Shown here in pieces: positions 7,540 through 15,144 of a stretch of 17,824 nt of DNA. This stretch comes from G963674505 sp964575975 (GTDB taxonomy: Bacteria > Desulfobacterota > Desulfobacteria > Desulfobacterales > SKZT01). Position 1 is the stretch's first letter; each line of letters opens with the position of its first letter. The stretch covers positions 1 to 17,824 of the forward strand of contig CAZNTU010000109.1 in assembly GCA_964575975.1 (NCBI GenBank). Reading direction: 5' to 3'. The position numbers and the translations under genes are program-made. The notes under the pieces were generated by a model, which saw nothing but the letters and a program-made list of their open reading frames with translations, was not told where the DNA came from and searched no databases.

Positions 7540-7650
7540 ATGGGCGACAAGGGAAAAAAAGACAAAGGCAAGCGCGAAGAGCAGAAAAAGAGCAAGCAGA
7601 CAGCGAAGGAAAAACGCAAGCAAAAAAACGACAGTGCCGCGGATAAATAA
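7540..7650 (+). CDS. Small lysine-rich hypothetical protein (36 aa)
   Basis: The ATG at 7540 is preceded by a good Shine-Dalgarno (gaaagagg, about six bases away). The 36-aa product starts MGDKGKKDKGKREEQKK and is roughly half charged, dominated by Lys with Asp, Glu, Arg and Gln and with no hydrophobic core. It is probably disordered and very basic. From memory, similar short 'MGDKG.KDKGK' peptides occur in other bacteria, but the function is unknown. Its TAA stop at 7648-7650 directly abuts the ATG of the glycosyltransferase gene, implying translational coupling and a shared transcript. Possible roles are an RNA- or polyanion-binding peptide or a ribosome-associated factor; none can be assigned. 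The clean ribosome-binding site, coupling and biased composition argue that it is real. Confidence 0.75.
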   Translation: MGDKGKKDKGKREEQKKSKQTAKEKRKQKNDSAADK

Positions 7651-9993
7651 ATGGACAAGAAAAATGCAAAAGTCGAACGGGGCATGGCTTCCACGCTGGA
7701 ACAAAGCCACGGGATCAAGTCGGTGGCCGTAATCGGCAACTATTTGCCTCGCCGGTGCGGTATCGCGACATTCACGACGGACCTGGTCGAAGCTCTGTCC
7801 GCCCAGGCGCCCGACATGGACATCTGGGCAGCGGCCATGAACGACAGGCCCGAGGGATACCGTTATCCCGACAAGGTGCGCTTCGAGATCGGTCAGCACA
7901 ATTTAAGCGACTACGGCATGGCATCCCGGTTTCTCAATATCAACCAAACGGACATTGTCTGCGTGCAGCATGAATACGGACTTTTCGGCGGCCCGGCCGG
8001 CAGCCACCTTCTCAAACTCCTGGGGGATCTGCGCATGCCGGTGGTGACGACGCTGCACACGGTTTTGAAGGACCCCGCGCCGGATTATCGCGGCGTCATG
8101 CGCAAGCTGTCCGAGCTGTCCGACAAATTGGTCGTAATGAGCCGGGAGGCTTCGGTCTTGCTCGAGGAGATCTACGCCGTGCCCGAGGGAAAAATCGCCT
8201 TCATACACCACGGCATTGCCGATACACCTTTTATCGATCCCAGTTTCAACAAGGACAAGTTCGATGTGGAAGGCAAAAAAGTACTGCTCACCTTTGGTTT
8301 GCTTTCTCCGAACAAAGGCATCGAAAACGTGCTGGCGGCACTTCCGAAAGTCGTCGAAAAGCACCCGGACGTGGTCTATATCGTCTTGGGGGCGACCCAT
8401 CAGCATATTATAAAAGCACATGGGGACGCCTACCGAATTATGTTGCAGCAGCACATGAGAAAACTCGAATTGGGCGCGCATGTCGTTTTTCAAAACCGAT
8501 TTGTCGAACAAAAAGAGTTGTGGGAGTTTCTGAGCATCGCCGATATCTATGTCACTCCCTATTTGAACGAGGCCCAGATTACCTCCGGGACCCTTGCCTA
8601 TGCCATGGGCGCCGGCAAAGCCATCGTTTCCACCCCTTACTGGTACGCGACCGAGATGCTGGCCGAAGACCGGGGCCGGCTCGTGCCCTTTAACGACCCG
8701 GACGCCATGGCCGCGCAGATCGTCGATCTGCTGGACAACGACGTCGCCCGGCACGCGATGCGGAAGAAGGCCTACATGTTCAGCCGCGACGCGGTCTGGA
8801 AGGAAGTCTCGAACCAATATCTCAAACTGTTCGAAGAAGTGCGGATCGACAGGGACACGACCCCCCGCCCCCGGCACGCCTATGTGGCGCACATTCAGGC
8901 GATCACGGAGTTCGAGCTTCCCGAGATCAAGCTCGATCACCTGAAAGCCCTTACCGACGACACCGGCATCATGCAACACGCCGCCTATACCATCCCGGAC
9001 CGGCGCCACGGATACTGCACCGACGACAATGCCAGAGCGTTGCTGACGGCCGCCATGGGGCAGAAATACCTGCCGGTCAACGGCTGGGGACTCGATCTTC
9101 TCGGCGGTCGTTATCTTGGATTTTTGATGTACGCCTACAATGAAAAAAACGGACGTTTTCGCAATTTCATGACCTATTCGCGACAATGGGCGGAAATTGT
9201 CGGGTCCGAGGATTCCCACGGCAGGGCGTTATGGAGCCTTGGCAAAGCGGTGTCGTTTCTTGCCGATCCGGGGCATCTGGACGCAAGCACGTCCCTGTTC
9301 AAAAAAGCGCTGGACGCAAGCGAGGCTTTTCGGTCGCCTCGCGCCATCGCCTTTTCTCTGGTGGGCATGAACGCCTACCTGGAGAAATTCTCCGGGGACA
9401 GCAATGTGCGCCGGATTCGGGAGGAACTTGCCGAAAGGCTTTTCAGGCAGTTCCAAAACAACGCGACCGACAATTGGCCGTGGCCCGAGGATTCGTTGAA
9501 CTATGCCAACGGCAAGCTGCCTCACGCGCTGGTGCTGTCCGGTCTCCGGACGAACCGCAAGGATATGCTGGACATGGGACTTGCCGCTCTCGGGTGGCTG
9601 CTGGCTATCCAGACGGAAAACCGGCATTTCGCTCCTATCGGCAGCAACGGATGGCATGAAAAAAACGGTCCCAGAGCCCGGTTCGACCAGCAGCCCGTCG
9701 AGGCGAACGCCATGATCGAAGCGTGCGTGGAAGCTTTCAACGCCACCCGCGACAAATTCTGGTTCGATAGCGCGGTCATGTGTTTCAACTGGTTTCTGGG
9801 GCACAACGACCTCAACATATCCCTCTACGACCCCAAGACCGGCGGCTGCCGCGACGGTTTATCGGCGAACGGCGTCAACCGGAACGAAGGCGCAGAATCG
9901 ACGCTTGCCTGGCTGCTCTCGCTGATGACACTGCAAAAGCTCTATGCCGACGAGATTCTGAATCAGCCGGCCGTCCCCGAAGCCGGGGAATAA
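7651..9993 (+). CDS. GT4 glycosyltransferase fused to C-terminal (alpha/alpha)-toroid domain
   Basis: A 780-aa cytosolic two-domain protein. Residues about 20-400 form a GT-B fold family-4 glycosyltransferase: an N-terminal Rossmann half with NYLPRRCGIATFTTDL, and a nucleotide-sugar half with FGLLSPNKGIENVL and the acceptor/donor loop EAQITSGTLAYAMGAG beginning at Glu307. The classical EX7E second glutamate is not kept, as is usual for the 'SGTLAYA.G.GKA' subgroup. Residues about 410-770 look like a helical toroid related to glycoside hydrolase scaffolds, opening with HAAYTIPDRRHGYCTDDNAR and carrying WPWPEDSLNYANGKLPHAL. The sugar donor is not determined; GDP-mannose is a guess from the GH130 neighbours. 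Translation probably couples to the small upstream gene (TAAATG); ATG 7684 is an alternative start. The next gene follows after ten bases. Confidence 0.88.
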   Translation: MDKKNAKVERGMASTLEQSHGIKSVAVIGNYLPRRCGIATFTTDLVEALSAQAPDMDIWAAAMNDRPEGYRYPDKVRFEIGQHNLSDYGMASRFLNINQTDIVCVQHEYGLFGGPAGSHLLKLLGDLRMPVVTTLHTVLKDPAPDYRGVMRKLSELSDKLVVMSREASVLLEEIYAVPEGKIAFIHHGIADTPFIDPSFNKDKFDVEGKKVLLTFGLLSPNKGIENVLAALPKVVEKHPDVVYIVLGATHQHIIKAHGDAYRIMLQQHMRKLELGAHVVFQNRFVEQKELWEFLSIADIYVTPYLNEAQITSGTLAYAMGAGKAIVSTPYWYATEMLAEDRGRLVPFNDPDAMAAQIVDLLDNDVARHAMRKKAYMFSRDAVWKEVSNQYLKLFEEVRIDRDTTPRPRHAYVAHIQAITEFELPEIKLDHLKALTDDTGIMQHAAYTIPDRRHGYCTDDNARALLTAAMGQKYLPVNGWGLDLLGGRYLGFLMYAYNEKNGRFRNFMTYSRQWAEIVGSEDSHGRALWSLGKAVSFLADPGHLDASTSLFKKALDASEAFRSPRAIAFSLVGMNAYLEKFSGDSNVRRIREELAERLFRQFQNNATDNWPWPEDSLNYANGKLPHALVLSGLRTNRKDMLDMGLAALGWLLAIQTENRHFAPIGSNGWHEKNGPRARFDQQPVEANAMIEACVEAFNATRDKFWFDSAVMCFNWFLGHNDLNISLYDPKTGGCRDGLSANGVNRNEGAESTLAWLLSLMTLQKLYADEILNQPAVPEAGE

Positions 9994-10003
9994 AGGAACA
10001 GTC

Positions 10004-11047
10004 ATGCACATCGCCATGCTCGCGCCCATCGCCTGGCGCACGCCCCCGCGCCACTACGGTCCCTGGGAAAACGTGGCGTCGCTGTTGACCGAGGGGCTGG
10101 TGGCGCGAGGTCACGACGTCGCCTTGTTCGCGACCGCGGATTCGCTGACTGCGGGCACGCTGCGCGCCGTCTGCCCGCGGGGCTACGAAGAAGACCCCTC
10201 GCTTATACCCAAGGTCTGGGAGTGCCTGCACATTTCGGAACTTTTCGAGCATGGCGACGCCTACGACATCATCCACAACCATTTCGACTATCTGCCGCTG
10301 ACCTATAGCGGCATGACCCGCACCCCGGTCGTGACCACCATCCACGGTTTTTCATCGGCCGGCATCATACCGGTCTACAAGAAATACAACGATAAAACTT
10401 TCTATGTTTCCATCAGCGACTCCGACCGGTCGCGGGAACTCGACTATGCAAGAACCGTTTACCACGGCATCGATCTTGCCCAGTTCGAATTTCAGCCCGA
10501 TCCGGACGACTATTTGGTTTTTTTCGGGCGAATGCATCCGGACAAGGGCGCCCGCGAAGCTTTGGAGATCGCCGAGGCCTGCGGCAAAAAACTGATCTTG
10601 GCGGGCATCGTCCAAGACCGGGAGTATTTCGACCGATTCGTCGCCCCGCGCCTGGACAACGACAAGGCAGCCTACATCGGCAGCGTCGGACCCGTCGAGC
10701 GAAGCCGTTTGCTCGGCAATGCTCGCGCGCTGTTGCATCCCATAGCGTTCGACGAACCTTTCGGACTGTCGGTCGTCGAGTCCATGGCCTGCGGCACGCC
10801 CGTGATCGCCTTCGACAGGGGCAGCATGCCCGAATTGATCGCAGACGGAAAAACCGGATTTATCGCGGACACGGTGGACGAGGCCATCGCATCCGTGGCG
10901 CGTATCGATGAAATCGACCGGGCGGCCTGCCGGCGACACGTCGAACGGCACTTCACGGTCGAGCGAATGGTCGACGACTATTTAAAAGTCTATCGGACGG
11001 TTCTTGAAACAGACCGGTCGCGAAACGGCGCGAACGTCCAAGGATGA
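10004..11047 (+). CDS. GT4 family glycosyltransferase
   Basis: A 347-aa single-domain GT-B enzyme expected to transfer a sugar from an NDP- or GDP-sugar in the cytosol. The N-terminus MHIAMLAPIAWRTPPRHYGPWE has the glycine-containing acceptor loop typical of GT4. DIIHNHFDY, TTIHG and VSISDSDRSR mark the N-terminal domain. FFGRMHPDKGAREALEIA opens the C-terminal domain, and the EX7E signature is Glu251–Glu259 (EPFGLSVVE), followed by ACGTPVIAFDRGSMPELI. The length is ordinary for the family. A Shine-Dalgarno (aaagga) precedes the ATG and only ten bases separate it from the previous stop, so it belongs to the same operon. It keeps the full EX7E motif, unlike its fused neighbour, so the two enzymes probably differ in donor handling or act in sequence. 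Confidence 0.9.
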   Translation: MHIAMLAPIAWRTPPRHYGPWENVASLLTEGLVARGHDVALFATADSLTAGTLRAVCPRGYEEDPSLIPKVWECLHISELFEHGDAYDIIHNHFDYLPLTYSGMTRTPVVTTIHGFSSAGIIPVYKKYNDKTFYVSISDSDRSRELDYARTVYHGIDLAQFEFQPDPDDYLVFFGRMHPDKGAREALEIAEACGKKLILAGIVQDREYFDRFVAPRLDNDKAAYIGSVGPVERSRLLGNARALLHPIAFDEPFGLSVVESMACGTPVIAFDRGSMPELIADGKTGFIADTVDEAIASVARIDEIDRAACRRHVERHFTVERMVDDYLKVYRTVLETDRSRNGANVQG

Positions 11048-11087
11048 CAAACTCGGCCGCTTCGAGAGAATTCAAGGGAAAATACAT

Positions 11088-12029
11088 ATGAACTTTCACG
11101 ATTCATTGATTCGACGCTGCAAAAACAACCCCGTGCTGACGCGCCACGACGTTCCGTATCCGGTGGCGACGGTTCACAACGCGGGCGTTGTCCGGCACGA
11201 CGGTCGCTACGTCATGCTGTTCAGGTCGCATCTGCGCAACGGACGCTCCATCGTCGGCAGGGCCGACAGCGAAGACGGGTTTCGCTTCGCGGTTCATCCG
11301 CAACCGTTTCTTTGCCCGTCGACGGACGGCGTTTTCGCCGAATATGAAGCATTCGGGGTCGAGGACCTCAGAATCTGTCCGGTTGAAGACGCCTATCTGC
11401 TGACCTACAGCGCTTACTCCCGGCACGGTGTGCGGATAGCGCTGGCGCGGACTCGGGATTTCGAAAAAGTGGAGCGCATTGCGCTGATCACCCAGCCCGA
11501 CCTGCGCAATGTCGTTATTTTCCCGGAAACCTTCGACGGCCGGTACGCCCGATTGGACCGGCCGCATTCGGAACTGTCGCCTTGGTCGATCTGGATATCC
11601 TATTCCCCCGACCTCGTGCATTGGGGCGATTCGCGGGTGGTCATGAAACCTGCGGCCTATCACTGGGACGAATCGAAAATCGGCCCCGGCGCGCCGCCGT
11701 TCAGAACCGAAAAGGGCTGGCTGCACATTTACCACGGCGTTTTCAAGACCATGTCGGGCAGTGTCTATCGACTTGGCGCGGCACTGCACGCCCTCGACGA
11801 CCCGGCCGAGATCCTCGGCGTCGCCGATCAGTGGATCCTGCAACCCGAGGATCCCTGGGAGGTTAGTGGCTATGTGCCCAACGTGGTCTTCACATGCGGA
11901 GCGGTACCCGAAGCCGACGGCACGGTCAAAATCTACTGGGGCGGCGCGGATACGGTAATGTGCGCCGGAACGGCGGTCGTCGACGAATTGGTGGCGCTTT
12001 GCCTCGACGATTCCCGGCCGCCGCTGTGA
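11088..12029 (+). CDS. GH130 beta-mannoside phosphorylase/hydrolase (short form)
   Basis: A 313-aa five-bladed beta-propeller protein of family GH130, whose characterised members phosphorolyse (a few hydrolyse) beta-1,4- or beta-1,2-mannosides, giving mannose 1-phosphate. The N-terminal CKNNPVLTRHDVPYP, the FRSHLRNGRSIVGRA block and GVEDLRI are present; Asp93 corresponds to the catalytic Asp of the family (Asp104 in UhgbMP). The stretch KIGPGAPPFRTEKGWLHIYHGV resembles the region supplying basic phosphate-binding residues in phosphorylases, favouring phosphorolysis, though this needs alignment. The ATG at 11088 was preferred over an upstream in-frame start at 11004 that would overlap the GT4 gene, because aaggga lies at the right distance and the sequence then begins like family members. 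The linkage of the substrate cannot be read from sequence. Confidence 0.87.
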   Translation: MNFHDSLIRRCKNNPVLTRHDVPYPVATVHNAGVVRHDGRYVMLFRSHLRNGRSIVGRADSEDGFRFAVHPQPFLCPSTDGVFAEYEAFGVEDLRICPVEDAYLLTYSAYSRHGVRIALARTRDFEKVERIALITQPDLRNVVIFPETFDGRYARLDRPHSELSPWSIWISYSPDLVHWGDSRVVMKPAAYHWDESKIGPGAPPFRTEKGWLHIYHGVFKTMSGSVYRLGAALHALDDPAEILGVADQWILQPEDPWEVSGYVPNVVFTCGAVPEADGTVKIYWGGADTVMCAGTAVVDELVALCLDDSRPPL

Positions 12030-12139
12030 ACGAAGGCCGTCGGAAAATCTCGATTCGGAAACCGGTCGGGACGAGGGGCTGCGGAAACAGTCCGCGCCGC
12101 ACCCTTTGAATGAAATTGCGGGAACAAGGATTCGGCGCC

Positions 12140-13618
12140 ATGGCGAAAAAAAAGACCCAAATTCCGAAAGTTCGAAGAAAAGCGATAAAAATCGCAGGCG
12201 ACGCCTCGCGGGTCATCACTCTGCTTCATCTTCCCGGCGGGAAGGATCGCGTCCACAGGATCGTCGAGCGCATATCGAGCTTGCCGACCGCGGCGGCCGA
12301 AAGGTTGATGTCCCGGATCATGCTCGAATTCGCCGGAAGACACGAAAACATAGGGCGTATTTTCGAACGTCGCCTGCATGCGTTGAAGGATTTTCTGCCG
12401 CGGGAGACAATCCTCGACGATGTGCAAAAAGCTCTTGTCGGCGCCTACTTCACAAAGGAGTATGCCATCGAGTCGGCCGCCCTTTTCAATCCTTCCATCG
12501 TCGCCCATCCGAATCAGAACCATCTGAAAAAGGGAAGCCTGCGTTTTATCATGAGCCTTCGGGCCACCGGCGAAGGCCATATCTCGTCCATCGTGTTTCG
12601 CAGCGGCGTGATCGACCGGCGCAACCGCTTCTATTTCGATCCGGTCGGCGATTTCGTGGAAACGCCGGAACTGCGCTTCAACCCGATCTACAAGAACAAT
12701 CCTTTCCGGCGAAAGCTGGACGAGATGGGGGCCGCCGACGAAATCGCCGCGCACATCCTCGAACGGCTGCCGGAGGATTTCGCCTACAACGATTTATTGG
12801 AACAGATGGGAATGCTTCGCGCGACGCCGCTCTATTCCGAAGCGCGCCTGGACAGGACCTTCGAGATCATGCGCTGGCTGGCCGACTCCAATTACGAGGT
12901 GAGTTTCCATCCCGATCGTCGCATCTCCGAACGCGTGATCTTTCCGGTTTCGAAAAACGAGAGCAAGGGCATCGAGGACGCCCGGTTCGTCCGGTTTGTC
13001 GACGACGGACGGCAAGTCGCCTATTACGCGACTTATACCGCCTACAACGGCGAGACGATCCTGCCTCAATTGATCGAGACGAAAGATTTCGTTACCTTCA
13101 AAATACTTACCCTCAACGGCAAAGCCGTCAAAAACAAGGGCATGGCGCTTTTCCCGCGAAAAATCGGGGGCCGCTACGCCATGCTTTCGCGCCAGGACGG
13201 CGAAAACAATCGGATCATGTTTTCGGACAACATCCACTTCTGGCAAACGTCCCAAATCGTCCAGACCCCTGAACACCCATGGGAATTCATCCAGATCGGC
13301 AACTGCGGCTCCCCCCTGGAAACCCCTCGGGGCTGGATCGTGCTTACCCACGGCGTCGGGCCGATGCGCCAGTATTGCATCGGCGCCGTCCTGCTGGATC
13401 TTGAAAACCCCGCCAAAATCGTCGCCCGCCTGGATCAACCCCTGCTCGCCCCCCATGACAGCGAGCGCGAGGGGTACGTTCCCAATGTGGTGTATACCTG
13501 CGGGGCGATCATTCACAACGACGAGCTGGTTATCCCCTACGCCATGTCCGATATCAATTCCGGTATCGCAACAGTCGGAGTCGCCGATTTGCTTGGCTGT
13601 ATGCGCACAATGGAATAA
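12140..13618 (+). CDS. GH130 family protein, long form with N-terminal helical extension
   Basis: A 492-aa GH130 protein. About 150 residues of mostly helical, charged sequence (SLPTAAAERLMSRIMLEF, GRHENIGRIFERRLHAL, GAYFTKEYAIESAALFNPS) precede the beta-propeller. Within the propeller, RATGEGHISSIVFRSGVID and KGIEDARFVRF are visible; Asp280 matches the catalytic Asp. Other landmarks are KGMALFPRKIGGRYAML, GNCGSPLETPRGWIVLTHGV and SEREGYVPNVVYTCGA. Such long GH130 proteins recur beside short GH130 and GT4 genes and form a separate branch from the short enzymes. The substrate is probably a beta-linked manno-oligosaccharide, unverified. The ATG at 12140 has aagga upstream; ATG 12110 in the same frame lacks a ribosome-binding site. 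It is 110 bases after the previous gene and last in the carbohydrate operon. Confidence 0.87.
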   Translation: MAKKKTQIPKVRRKAIKIAGDASRVITLLHLPGGKDRVHRIVERISSLPTAAAERLMSRIMLEFAGRHENIGRIFERRLHALKDFLPRETILDDVQKALVGAYFTKEYAIESAALFNPSIVAHPNQNHLKKGSLRFIMSLRATGEGHISSIVFRSGVIDRRNRFYFDPVGDFVETPELRFNPIYKNNPFRRKLDEMGAADEIAAHILERLPEDFAYNDLLEQMGMLRATPLYSEARLDRTFEIMRWLADSNYEVSFHPDRRISERVIFPVSKNESKGIEDARFVRFVDDGRQVAYYATYTAYNGETILPQLIETKDFVTFKILTLNGKAVKNKGMALFPRKIGGRYAMLSRQDGENNRIMFSDNIHFWQTSQIVQTPEHPWEFIQIGNCGSPLETPRGWIVLTHGVGPMRQYCIGAVLLDLENPAKIVARLDQPLLAPHDSEREGYVPNVVYTCGAIIHNDELVIPYAMSDINSGIATVGVADLLGCMRTME

Positions 13619-13722
13619 ATTGGGAACTCTCTTTTTGTCAACGAGAACACAACGGGAAAATCTCGATCTTGGATGTCCGTGCAATTTTGTTCTTACCCAT
13701 GTGAATTGGGCATTATTCCTCA

Positions 13723-13751
13723 TTGACGGGCGACAAGATCCAGATTACTCT
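13723..13751 (+). promoter_or_regulatory. Possible sigma-70 promoter upstream of the KH-domain gene
   Basis: ttgacg (13723-13728), 17 bp, tactct (13746-13751) is an acceptable -35/-10 pair in the 193-bp, AT-richer gap after the GH130 genes. A second -10-like tatgat at 13793-13798 lies almost on the ribosome-binding site and is less likely. No clear terminator for the upstream operon was seen, so read-through is also possible. Confidence 0.35.
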
Positions 13752-13811
13752 ACTAGAACTCGAAAGTTTTTTTTCACTTTAACATCAGTAGATATGATAG
13801 AAGGAGTTGTC

Positions 13812-14042
13812 ATGAAAGAGTTGATAGTAGCATTGGTAGAGGCACTCGTTGATTACCCCGGCGAAGTCAGAATAAACGAAATCTCGGGCGGTCAAACAAC
13901 GATCCTGGAGTTGTCGGTCGCCAAGGCGGACCTCGGAAAGGTAATCGGAAAACAGGGACGAAACGCGGAGGCCCTGAGAACAATTCTCAGCTGTGCATCC
14001 GCGAAATCCCGCAGGAAGACCGTATTGGAGATAGTAGAGTAA
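13812..14042 (+). CDS. khpA: KH-domain RNA-binding protein (KhpA/YlqC-like)
   Basis: A 76-aa protein that is essentially one type II-like KH domain. The sequence reads MKELIVALVEALVDYP, a beta strand ILELSVAKADLG, the GXXG RNA-contact loop IGKQGRNA and helix EALRTIL. Length and motif match the KhpA (YlqC) family, which binds single-stranded RNA in the cytoplasm, commonly with KhpB, and influences translation or cell envelope growth in Gram-positives. A strong Shine-Dalgarno (aaggag, 13801-13806) six bases before the ATG fixes the start; an open frame continues upstream but lies in non-coding sequence. In many genomes khpA sits with ribosomal genes (rpsP, rimM, trmD); here it sits between a carbohydrate cluster and a HAD-like gene, suggesting a paralogue with a specialised role. 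Confidence 0.85.
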   Translation: MKELIVALVEALVDYPGEVRINEISGGQTTILELSVAKADLGKVIGKQGRNAEALRTILSCASAKSRRKTVLEIVE

Positions 14043-14113
14043 AAATCGAGCTATGATCGAATCCGGCAATCCAGCGGAAAAGCCGACCATGACAGTAGAA
14101 GAAAGGTTTTGAC

Positions 14114-15085
14114 GTGGAACAAAGACATCGTTGTCCCATCGTAGTAATCGCAATGGACATAGACGACTTTCTGACCAGCATGCAAGTCGCCGAACTCCGC
14201 AAGAGAGATTGGCTCGATCCCGTTCACCACCGCGACGACCGTTTTTTTACGGTCGAATTCGAGCATAACGGCGTTCCTTACCAAGTGGAGAGCGTGACGA
14301 CTCCCGGGTGCGTCGAGTTTTTTCGTTTTCTTTTCGAACAGGAATTCGTCCGCCCGGCTTTCTTCAGCTCGGGGGTCCGCTCCCGAAACCTCGACCTCGC
14401 CGAAAAGGTGGTTCGGATGGCCATCGACGCCGGCGGCGACCCCCAATGGAAAAACCGCTACGACGTATATTCGCGGGAGGATTGCTTCGATACCGAACGG
14501 ATCGGCCGTCATATGGATCGCAAGATTTGCGATCGGTTTCAGCCCGAACATTATTTCGGGAATTACAAAAAAGATTTGCGCATGATCCACTACGGTCGCG
14601 AAACATATCAAGAAATAATTCGCCGATCGTTCGATGATCCCGCGTTGCTCCTGCCGAATTCCGAAAAGGACGAAGGCATGCTGGCGAACCTGATACTGGT
14701 CGAGGAGGACTCGTCCTATCTTTTTCCGGGACAGGAGAAAAACATGCTGCTTTGCCCCACCTATCGCCATCCCTATCCCTACGCGGTCAATTACCAGGGG
14801 GACGACACTCCCCCGCCGCCCCGGGATTCATGGCGGGACCAATTCAAGGCGGCCAACACTGTTTTCTATGCAGCCGGCGTGCTGCAACGCGTCTTCGAAA
14901 GGCTTTCGGAAAACGCGACCGTTCCGGAAGCGTTATGGCAGGAGCAAGGTCATCTCTGGTTCGATCGCGAGCGTTACCAGGAACGATATCCGTTGAGTTT
15001 TTTTACGAAGGGCCGCGATATTCTGCGGCGATACAACGCTCGATTGAACTTCGCGGTGGATTCCAAAGAGGCGCCTGTCTCCTAA
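14114..15085 (+). CDS. Putative HAD-superfamily protein, FCP1/NIF-like
   Basis: A 323-aa protein of uncertain function. The N-terminus VVIAMDIDDFL has the DxD layout of HAD motif I (Asp15, Asp17). PGCVEFFRFLFEQEF followed by AFFSSGVRSRN looks like motif II (Ser), as in FCP1/SCP1-type (NLI-interacting factor) phosphatases, where the pattern is 'RPGL.EFL…WSS'. Later, YKKDLRMIHYG could supply the motif III lysine, and NLILVEEDSSYLF resembles the 'IIDNSP' motif IV. If this is right, it would be a phosphatase or sugar-phosphate hydrolase. The residues around motif I lack the usual T/V at +4, so activity is unsure. Translation is taken from GTG 14114, with gaaagg seven bases upstream; ATG 14153 would cut into motif I. 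It is same-strand between the KH and PtsP genes, 71 and 59 bp from each. Confidence 0.5.
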   Translation: MEQRHRCPIVVIAMDIDDFLTSMQVAELRKRDWLDPVHHRDDRFFTVEFEHNGVPYQVESVTTPGCVEFFRFLFEQEFVRPAFFSSGVRSRNLDLAEKVVRMAIDAGGDPQWKNRYDVYSREDCFDTERIGRHMDRKICDRFQPEHYFGNYKKDLRMIHYGRETYQEIIRRSFDDPALLLPNSEKDEGMLANLILVEEDSSYLFPGQEKNMLLCPTYRHPYPYAVNYQGDDTPPPPRDSWRDQFKAANTVFYAAGVLQRVFERLSENATVPEALWQEQGHLWFDRERYQERYPLSFFTKGRDILRRYNARLNFAVDSKEAPVS

Positions 15086-15144
15086 AAACCCCTCGTGTTG
15101 TCGATCATGTTGCTATTTTCGTCGCTCAAGTTTAATGTATCGTC

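Noticed and set aside
7903..9219. 438-codon minus-strand frame opposite the GT4–toroid gene
   Set aside because: Shadow of the plus-strand GT4 gene, whose motifs are unmistakable.
11004..11087. 28-residue upstream extension of the short GH130
   Set aside because: It would overlap the end of the GT4 gene, lacks a ribosome-binding site, and the internal ATG 11088 has one and matches the family start.
12081..12095. Short hairpin gcgga-aacag-tccgc between the two GH130 genes
   Set aside because: Five-pair stem without a T-run; too weak to call a terminator or attenuator.
12106..13272. 388-codon plus-strand frame overlapping the long GH130 gene
   Set aside because: Arg/Ser/Pro-rich out-of-frame shadow with no domain; the GH130 frame carries the catalytic motif.
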